Made by a program: the position numbers and the translations under genes
Origin: Paratinospora sagittata
Lineage: Eukaryota; Streptophyta; Magnoliopsida; Ranunculales; Menispermaceae
Assembly: GCA_035771175.1 (NCBI GenBank)
Contig: CM069593.1
Location: 44,797,054-44,861,053 of the forward strand
DNA length: 64,000 nucleotides
Direction of reading: 5' to 3'
In this document: positions 58,139-64,000 of the stretch, piece after piece
How the letters are laid out: every line of letters starts with the position of its first letter
Position numbering within the stretch: the stretch's first letter is position 1
The notes under the pieces: generated by a model
Databases searched by the model: none
The model's input: only the letters and a program-made list of their open reading frames with translations
Told to the model about the DNA's origin: nothing

Positions 58139-59698
58139 ATGACCTCAAGGGAGGGAACATCTTCTACTAGCAGGGAACCAATTCCCACTAGACTAACGGA
58201 ATTGTCCAAACGAGAGGTTGTGACTATGAGGAGCATCGACAATGGCGATCTCCGCCTCCGTCCAATCCTTCATGACAAACTCGCAGCACTGGATTGGTTA
58301 AATATAACCAAAGTCGAGGGTCAAGTCTCTTACAACTTGGTTCGATCCTTCTATGAAGCCATGAATCACGTGGGACTTCACGGAGATGAGATCAGCCCTC
58401 ACTTAGAGACAACAATCATGGGAACAACAATTCCTATCAACATCGAGATTATTGCTCGACTTTTAGAGATTCCGATTGAGGCAATAATTATTGATCCACA
58501 TGATCCCCAGGCAGTTGCAGCGATCGCCGAATCTAATGCACAACTGTTTAATTTCGTCGCCAAAGAGCCATACACTCAATCAACATACACCAACCTCCCA
58601 AACAATCATCTTAAGCCATCTCTTGTCGGCCTCGGAAAGATTGTATACGGCAACATCTTGCCAGAAAGGGGTACTAGGGGCACTATGTCAAGGGCCCAAC
58701 TCCTTGTGCTGTATTGCATAGAGAAGAACATAAAAGTCTCTCTACCACACATCATCATCCAACAAATGTTGAGGGTGATTCAAAACCCTTTAAAGAAGGA
58801 ATTCCTCGGCTACGGAGTCTTGATTATGAGGATCCTTCACGAGGCCAACGTTGACACTTTCGATGGAACGTCAAAGCTGATCACTGAACCAGTTACAGCA
58901 TCCTCTATCTTCAAGACCTATGGCACAAGTGGAGGGGTAACTGACGAAGAGGTATTCGGCACGACAAACAGAACTGCCGAAAGAATGAGGGACAAGCACG
59001 GGCGTTGCCTTCGCAAATGTCGACGCAAGATGCCTGACAGAGACGGCCCAAATAATGATTCAAATCCCAATCCTACATCAAACCCACCCCTGAATACTGA
59101 TCCAATTGATCCACCACTTACTGACGAAGAATTATATGCCACACTAAATTCGCCACTACAAAGTCATGATAGACAAGGTCCACAAGCAAACCCACCAACT
59201 TGGAACGTGCCAACTTCAGGCAACACTTCGTACCAAAGATTTCCACCTTCTGCGGTACAGTATCAGCCCGTTCCACAAGTTGCTGTAAACCAACAACAAC
59301 AGTACTGGGCCTCACCAAATCTTGGAGGACCACACATTCCAATGAGCCCATTATTTCCAACTTTTTCATCTCAAACAAACCAAATTATCCAAGGGGTTCC
59401 AGTTAGGGGATCTCCGCACAATCAATACAACTACGTTCCACCTATGAATCACCCATACAACCAATACTTTCCTCGAATGCCTATGCCCTACCCTTCACCT
59501 ACAAGACAACCAACCCATCAACCACCAATGGGACAACCAACCAACCTACTTGAACGGTTAGATGAAATGGCATCCAATATTGCTGCACTGAGAGAAAGCC
59601 ACAATCTTGTATTAACTCGCTTGCCAAACTCCAACGCAGAGCGGGCAAACTCTCAACCTTCTGTTAGTAGTCATTCTGTACATAACAGTAGATCTTAG
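58139..59698 (+). CDS. Element C ORF1, 519 residues, unknown function
   Basis: A single open frame upstream of gag-pol. I start it at the ATG of 58139, after a splice-acceptor-like site, instead of an in-frame ATG 13 codons earlier, because that upstream ATG lies before the pyrimidine tract. Residues about 15-320 are a globular part (RSIDNGDLRLRPILHDKLA, NITKVEGQVSYNLVRSFYEA, VYGNILPERGTRGTMSRAQ, LLVLYCIEKNIKVSLPHII) recalling the plant transposon-associated PF20167-like domain. Next come a basic patch (RCLRKCRRKMP), a Pro/Asn/Gln-rich stretch, and a short amphipathic region near the C-terminus (LLERLDEMASNIAALRES). No Zn, protease or RT motif is seen. Element D has a broken copy at the same position. 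It may be an accessory gag-like or nuclear protein of this lineage; the role is not known to me. Confidence 0.75.
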   Translation: MTSREGTSSTSREPIPTRLTELSKREVVTMRSIDNGDLRLRPILHDKLAALDWLNITKVEGQVSYNLVRSFYEAMNHVGLHGDEISPHLETTIMGTTIPINIEIIARLLEIPIEAIIIDPHDPQAVAAIAESNAQLFNFVAKEPYTQSTYTNLPNNHLKPSLVGLGKIVYGNILPERGTRGTMSRAQLLVLYCIEKNIKVSLPHIIIQQMLRVIQNPLKKEFLGYGVLIMRILHEANVDTFDGTSKLITEPVTASSIFKTYGTSGGVTDEEVFGTTNRTAERMRDKHGRCLRKCRRKMPDRDGPNNDSNPNPTSNPPLNTDPIDPPLTDEELYATLNSPLQSHDRQGPQANPPTWNVPTSGNTSYQRFPPSAVQYQPVPQVAVNQQQQYWASPNLGGPHIPMSPLFPTFSSQTNQIIQGVPVRGSPHNQYNYVPPMNHPYNQYFPRMPMPYPSPTRQPTHQPPMGQPTNLLERLDEMASNIAALRESHNLVLTRLPNSNAERANSQPSVSSHSVHNSRS

Positions 59699-60098
59699 AA
59701 TTGAACAGACTGAGAGTAAGCGTATGAATGCATAAGATTGCGTTAGAACGTTAAATCAGGATATTTACCGAGGCAAATCTTAGAATTCTTATGACTCGTA
59801 TGGATTTTCAAGGAAATATATGTATGTTCACAAACACCAAAACAAATTTTTTTTAAATACTTGCAAAGTTTTCTACTTATTATATAAACATTCTAACCTT
59901 CTTTGTTTTTACACCATGGCCACACATACGAGATATATAAGATTCTTTGATTCCTCAACAACAACTTTACACTCTACTTAGAAAAATAAGTGATTTTAAT
60001 ATTACAGTACTCTCGAAATTGTTGCTGAGCATACTCCAACATTATACTTACCTACAGTTTCTTAATCTTGGTTTTCTTTTCTCCTTGCCAGTGAGAAA
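59699..60098 (+). other. Spacer between ORF1 and gag-pol with splice-acceptor-like site
   Basis: Non-coding 400 bp. Its end has a long pyrimidine tract and CAG (TTTTCTCCTTGCCAG, ending 60091), seven bases before the gag-pol ATG, the same spacing as before ORF1. Splicing here would bring gag-pol next to the leader. Confidence 0.5.
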
Positions 60099-63000
60099 AT
60101 GCAAACCAGGAAGAGAGGAAGGCCACGTACTGTTCGTCCCACAGTTGAGGCACCTCCTGAGATTCAGGAACCGCCGCCTCCGACAACAGCACAGGCCACA
60201 CCCGACACTGCCACTACATCTGGGCAGGCAATACCACCACCACCCGCACCCTTTGCCATGCCTTCAAGCATTGAAACCTTCTTCGCTGGATTTGTTGAGG
60301 CAATGAAGGTCACTGTTCAAACTGCCGTTCGTGAGACTGCAGCCAGTCAGGTTGCCACGGTACAAGCACCTATAAAATTTGGGTCGGAAGCTCAAACCGA
60401 TCAGATTACTAAATACAAGCGACTACAACCTCTTACTTTCGATGGCACCATTGATCCTGATGAGGTGCAAAAGTGGCTAGATGAGTCAAAGAAAGCTCTT
60501 GATGCAATGGGAGTCGATGAGACTCGCAAAATTCCACTAGCAACTTACCAACTTGTTGGTGGAGCAAACAAATGGTGGCTCACAGTGAAAGAAGACCCAC
60601 GGGTCAATATAGCAGATATGACTTGGCAACAGTTTGAGTCAATGTTTATTGATGAGTATTTTCCCAGCGCGGTGACAAAGCAGAAGCGCCAGGAATTTGC
60701 TAAGTTATATCAGGGCACCATGACCGTCAGAGAATATGCTGGAAAATTCAAAGAATTATCTGTCTACTCTCTCTCCACCATCTCAACGGAGCGAGATAAG
60801 TCCGAGAAATTTTATAATGGCCTTCGCCATGACATTCGGCAAGCCTTATCGATCTTGGACATCAAGATTTACAAGGAGGTTGTTGACAAGGCCATGAGCT
60901 TTGAACAAGAGAAGCTCTTACAAGAACAGCGAATGAATAAGGGCAAACGACCTGCCACATTTCCTCCACAAGGCTCACAACAGGGCAACAGGAAAAAGCC
61001 CTACTACAATCCAAACCCCGCCCTCCCAGCCCCGGTTTCGACGAATGCAGGCACAACACCTGCGGCTGAACCTTTTAACTCTAACCACCAGGGTTTCCGA
61101 AATCATGGCCGTGGCGGTCGTTATGGACGAGGTGGCCGTAGCAACGGAAATGGCAGAGGTGGTGGCCGACACCACAATCAACAAGGCCAGCACAATAATC
61201 AGAATGGCCAGCACAACCATCAGCAGTACAGGCCGACTTGTTACCACTGCGGCCAGAAGGGCCATGTCAAACATCTTTGTCCGCACCTTCAGCAACCTAT
61301 TCCTGCTATTCCAGTCCAACAAGCACCACCTGCTGCTAATGCCCAACCCAGGCCGACCCAGCAGAACCAGGGTCCACGGAATCAGGGCAGAGCATATGCC
61401 ATCGCTCACCAACCCCTCCCAGACAATAATGTCGTCGAAGGTACCTTTCCTTTATTCAATACCATGGTGCATGTTTTGTTTGATTCAGGTGCCACGCATT
61501 CTTTTATATCATCAGTATCGGTAAGACATTTAGGCCTGCATCCTGAACCCACAAACATCACACTCCATGTCACATCACCATTCGGATCGGGTACTGACGT
61601 GAATTTGCAGTGTTCTCGCTGTGAGCTTCGAATGTCCGAACAGATAATATATGCCGATCTTTTTGTAATGGATTTTGAAGACTTCGACATCATCCTCGGC
61701 ATGGACTGGCTAGCACCACTGAATGCAAAGATCGACTGTATGAACAAGCAAGTTCAGTTAACTTTGCCTACAGGAGAGTTTGTCAAGATTCAGGGAACAA
61801 GGGAATGGATACACAAATCAACAGTTGCCCTTCTCAAATCACAACTTCGAGCGTTGTCTCTTGGTAACGACAATGAATCACCAGCTCTGTACCCTCCCGA
61901 AGTACGCGATGTTCCAGTCGTATCTGAATTCCCAACAGTTTTTCTTAATGACCTTCCTGGTCTACCTCCAGTTCGGGAATTCGATTTTGAGATCAACCTC
62001 ATACCTGGGACAGGGCCTATCTCAATTCCACCATACAGAATGTCAAATGTTGAACTGGTCGAATTAGACATACAACTTAAGGAATTAGAGAGTAATGGCT
62101 TCATCCGAAAGAGTTCATCACCCTGGGGCGCTCCAGTTCTGTTTGTTCGCAAAAAGGATGGTTCGTTACGACTTTGCATCGATTATCGCAAGTTGAATAA
62201 CGTCACCATCAAGAACAGATATCCGTTGCCCAGGATCGATGACTTGTTCGACCAACTTAGAGATGCCAAATACTTCTCTAAGATTGATTTACGGTCTGGT
62301 TATCACCAACTCCGAATCCGGGAGTCGGACATCACCAAAACAGCGTTCAGAACTCGGTACGGACATTACGAGTTCTTAGTTATGCCATTCGGTCTAACAA
62401 ATGCCCCTGCTGCATTCATGGATTTGATGAATCGCATATTCAGGTTATACTTAGACCGGTTTGTTGTAGTTTTTGTGGATGACATCTTGATATATTCCTC
62501 AACCGAGGAAGACCATAAAATACATTTGAAGATCGTCCTCCAGACCTTACAAAGACACCAACTGTATGCAAAGTTGAGTAAGTGCGAATTTTGGGCGCAG
62601 CGAGTTCAATTCCTCGGCCATGTGGTTTCAGGCAATGGCATTGAGGTCGATCCTTCTAAGGTTGAAGCCGTCTTAAACTGGAAGCAGCCTACCACTGTTA
62701 CTCAGATTAGGAGTTTTCTTGGTCTGGCTGGCTATTACAGACGCTTCATCAAGGATTTCTCAAAGATTGCTGAACCTATGACCAAGCTCACTCGACAAGA
62801 CGTGCGTTTTATCTGGAATTCCGCCTGTGAAGCATCATTTCAGGAATTGAAGAAACGCCTCACGACAGCGCCTGTACTTATCACTCCAAGAAATGCAATT
62901 GGATTTTCATTATACACCGATGCCTCTCTCCAAGGCTTAGGTGCCGTACTAATGCAAGAAGGCCAAGTTGTTGCATATGCCTCCAGGCAACTGAAAATTC

Positions 63001-64000
63001 ATGAGGGTAATTACCCAACGCATGACTTGGAACTTGCAGCTGTTGTGTTTGCACTGAAATTATGGCGTCATTACCTCTACGGTGAACGGTTCGAGGTCTT
63101 CTCGGATCACAAGAGTCTTAAGTACATATACACTCAGCGAGACCTTAACCTCCGCCAAAGACGATGGTTGGAATTCTTGAAAGATTATGACTTTCAACTC
63201 CAGTACCATCCCGGAAAGGCCAATGTTGTGGCTGATGCCCTGAGTAGAAAATCTTATGTTGCTTGCACTCTTAACTACGAAATGGGAAAGTTGACTACAG
63301 AGTTGGAGAACTTTAACCTACAACTGAACATAGAGGGACCAAGACCACGACTCTCTCAATTATCAGCTACCTCTGACCTTGTTCGCAAGATTTCAGCTAC
63401 TCAAGCCAATGACCCTATGTTAATGGAGAAACGAGAACTTCTACTCAGCGGCCAAGACCTTCCTCATTGGTCAGTTTCTGACGACGGCGCCGTTTTCTAT
63501 AAAAAACGTCTTTGTCTTCCGAACGATCCCGAGGTTCGGAAAGACGTGCTTACTGAGATGCACTGTTCGAGATACGCTATGCATCCTGGGGGTGACAAGA
63601 TGTACCAGGATGTCAAGCGACAATTCTGGTTTTCTGGAATGAAGACGGCCATTGCAGACTTCGTTGCTCGATGTCTTGTTTGCCAACAAGTTAAGGCAGA
63701 ACGAAGACTTCCCTCTGGCCTTCTCCAACCGTTACCTATTGGAGAATGGAAATGGGAGAACATCGCAATGGATTTTGTTACAGCATTACCTCGAAATAAT
63801 AAAGGGCAAGATGCTATCTGGGTTATCATTGACAGACTTACCAAGTCTGCACACTTCTTGCCAATAAAATTCACGGATAATCCCGCCAAACTTGCCGAAC
63901 TCTATGAAAGAGAGATCGTCCGCCTTCATGGCATACCACTCACGATCGTCTCTGATCGAGACCCTCGCTTCACATCAAACTTTTGGAAAAGCTTCCAAAC
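60099..64000 (+). CDS. Element C gag-pol polyprotein, intact, truncated by window end
   Basis: One open frame from ATG 60099 through the window edge (1300 codons, no stop). Order: basic/proline-rich start ([10 protein letters not shown]); gag core about residues 110-280 ([24 protein letters not shown]); Gly/Arg/His/Asn-rich stretch; zinc knuckle [14 protein letters not shown] at about 386-399; aspartic protease DSGATHSF at 462 and ILGMDWL; RT with [31 protein letters not shown] and catalytic FVDD at 792-795; RNase H from YTDAS (Asp 941) to [16 protein letters not shown]; integrase HHCC zinc site (MHCSRYAMH...CLVC) and the first two catalytic Asp at about 1225 and 1286. The third catalytic residue and any chromodomain lie outside. 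Gag and pol are fused without a frameshift. It is a Ty3/gypsy element close in sequence to chromoviruses. Confidence 0.93.
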   Translation, partial: MQTRKRGRPRTVRPTVEAPPEIQEPPPPTTAQATPDTATTSGQAIPPPPAPFAMPSSIETFFAGFVEAMKVTVQTAVRETAASQVATVQAPIKFGSEAQTDQITKYKRLQPLTFDGTIDPDEVQKWLDESKKALDAMGVDETRKIPLATYQLVGGANKWWLTVKEDPRVNIADMTWQQFESMFIDEYFPSAVTKQKRQEFAKLYQGTMTVREYAGKFKELSVYSLSTISTERDKSEKFYNGLRHDIRQALSILDIKIYKEVVDKAMSFEQEKLLQEQRMNKGKRPATFPPQGSQQGNRKKPYYNPNPALPAPVSTNAGTTPAAEPFNSNHQGFRNHGRGGRYGRGGRSNGNGRGGGRHHNQQGQHNNQNGQHNHQQYRPTCYHCGQKGHVKHLCPHLQQPIPAIPVQQAPPAANAQPRPTQQNQGPRNQGRAYAIAHQPLPDNNVVEGTFPLFNTMVHVLFDSGATHSFISSVSVRHLGLHPEPTNITLHVTSPFGSGTDVNLQCSRCELRMSEQIIYADLFVMDFEDFDIILGMDWLAPLNAKIDCMNKQVQLTLPTGEFVKIQGTREWIHKSTVALLKSQLRALSLGNDNESPALYPPEVRDVPVVSEFPTVFLNDLPGLPPVREFDFEINLIPGTGPISIPPYRMSNVELVELDIQLKELESNGFIRKSSSPWGAPVLFVRKKDGSLRLCIDYRKLNNVTIKNRYPLPRIDDLFDQLRDAKYFSKIDLRSGYHQLRIRESDITKTAFRTRYGHYEFLVMPFGLTNAPAAFMDLMNRIFRLYLDRFVVVFVDDILIYSSTEEDHKIHLKIVLQTLQRHQLYAKLSKCEFWAQRVQFLGHVVSGNGIEVDPSKVEAVLNWKQPTTVTQIRSFLGLAGYYRRFIKDFSKIAEPMTKLTRQDVRFIWNSACEASFQELKKRLTTAPVLITPRNAIGFSLYTDASLQGLGAVLMQEGQVVAYASRQLKIHEGNYPTHDLELAAVVFALKLWRHYLYGERFEVFSDHKSLKYIYTQRDLNLRQRRWLEFLKDYDFQLQYHPGKANVVADALSRKSYVACTLNYEMGKLTTELENFNLQLNIEGPRPRLSQLSATSDLVRKISATQANDPMLMEKRELLLSGQDLPHWSVSDDGAVFYKKRLCLPNDPEVRKDVLTEMHCSRYAMHPGGDKMYQDVKRQFWFSGMKTAIADFVARCLVCQQVKAERRLPSGLLQPLPIGEWKWENIAMDFVTALPRNNKGQDAIWVIIDRLTKSAHFLPIKFTDNPAKLAELYEREIVRLHGIPLTIVSDRDPRFTSNFWKSFQ

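Larger units (their letters stand above)
55060..64000 (+). mobile_element. Gypsy element C, intact as far as visible, runs off the window
   Basis: 5' LTR 55060-56874, exact primer binding site, AT-rich leader, intact ORF1 and an intact gag-pol frame in one direction. The 3' part (integrase end, 3' LTR) is outside. CATAG (55055-55059) is the expected left copy of the target duplication. No coding lesion was found, unlike in every other retroelement here, which suggests a recent insertion. Confidence 0.92.

Noticed and set aside
60975..61747. Overlapping frames on both strands inside gag-pol
   Set aside because: Shadows of the long gag-pol frame, which has zinc knuckle and protease motifs in the correct order.

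Overview
The window is nuclear DNA of a flowering plant, most likely a eudicot. The support is AT-rich intergenic sequence, GT-AG introns, plant-type LTR retrotransposons of both Ty3/gypsy and Ty1/copia superfamilies with initiator-Met tRNA primer sites, plant telo-boxes, and a FAR1/FHY3-like pseudogene. I cannot name the species.

Two host genes look intact. They are near-identical 15-exon copies (8910-11886 and 50126-53072) of a 476-residue protein with two TFIIS N-terminal (MED26-type) domains. Each copy lies about 0.4 kb downstream of one exon resembling the N-terminus of the plant SPT5-like RdDM factor (8326-8503, 49550-49727). The copies belong to a segmental duplication (unit 1, 7072-13667; unit 2, 48273-55059). 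A third partial unit (29481-33517) keeps only the 3' flank and the best-preserved FAR1-like pseudogene.

The rest is nested, truncated retrotransposon. From left to right: a partial LTR (1-795); a gypsy element with a broken upstream ORF1 and an LTR carrying a minisatellite (1097-4962, minus); a copia 3' end with LTR (4963-6695); duplication unit 1; an E-type LTR (13668-15774); defective copia copy 1 (15771-21095); a gypsy gag, LTR, pol complex on the minus strand (21096-29480) containing a solo LTR with perfect 5-bp target duplication (23339-24538); unit 3 with a second E-type LTR, solo, inside the FAR1-like pseudogene; copia copy 2 (33869-38402); gypsy element B lacking gag (38403-48272, minus); duplication unit 2; and the 5' three quarters of a young-looking gypsy element C (55060 to the window end), whose gag-pol frame is open for 1300 codons and runs off the edge.

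The most interesting signals are the internally duplicated TFIIS-domain gene and the replacement-biased divergence of its two copies; the organisation of element C (extra ORF1, splice-acceptor-like sites at identical spacing before both ORFs, an AT/poly-A leader, and a 30-copy palindromic minisatellite in the LTR); a sequence module shared on opposite strands by a gypsy LTR and a copia LTR; and a copia target-site duplication whose two halves now lie 27 kb apart, which shows the locus was rearranged. Everything is read by eye; no similarity search was run, and family names come from recognised motifs.
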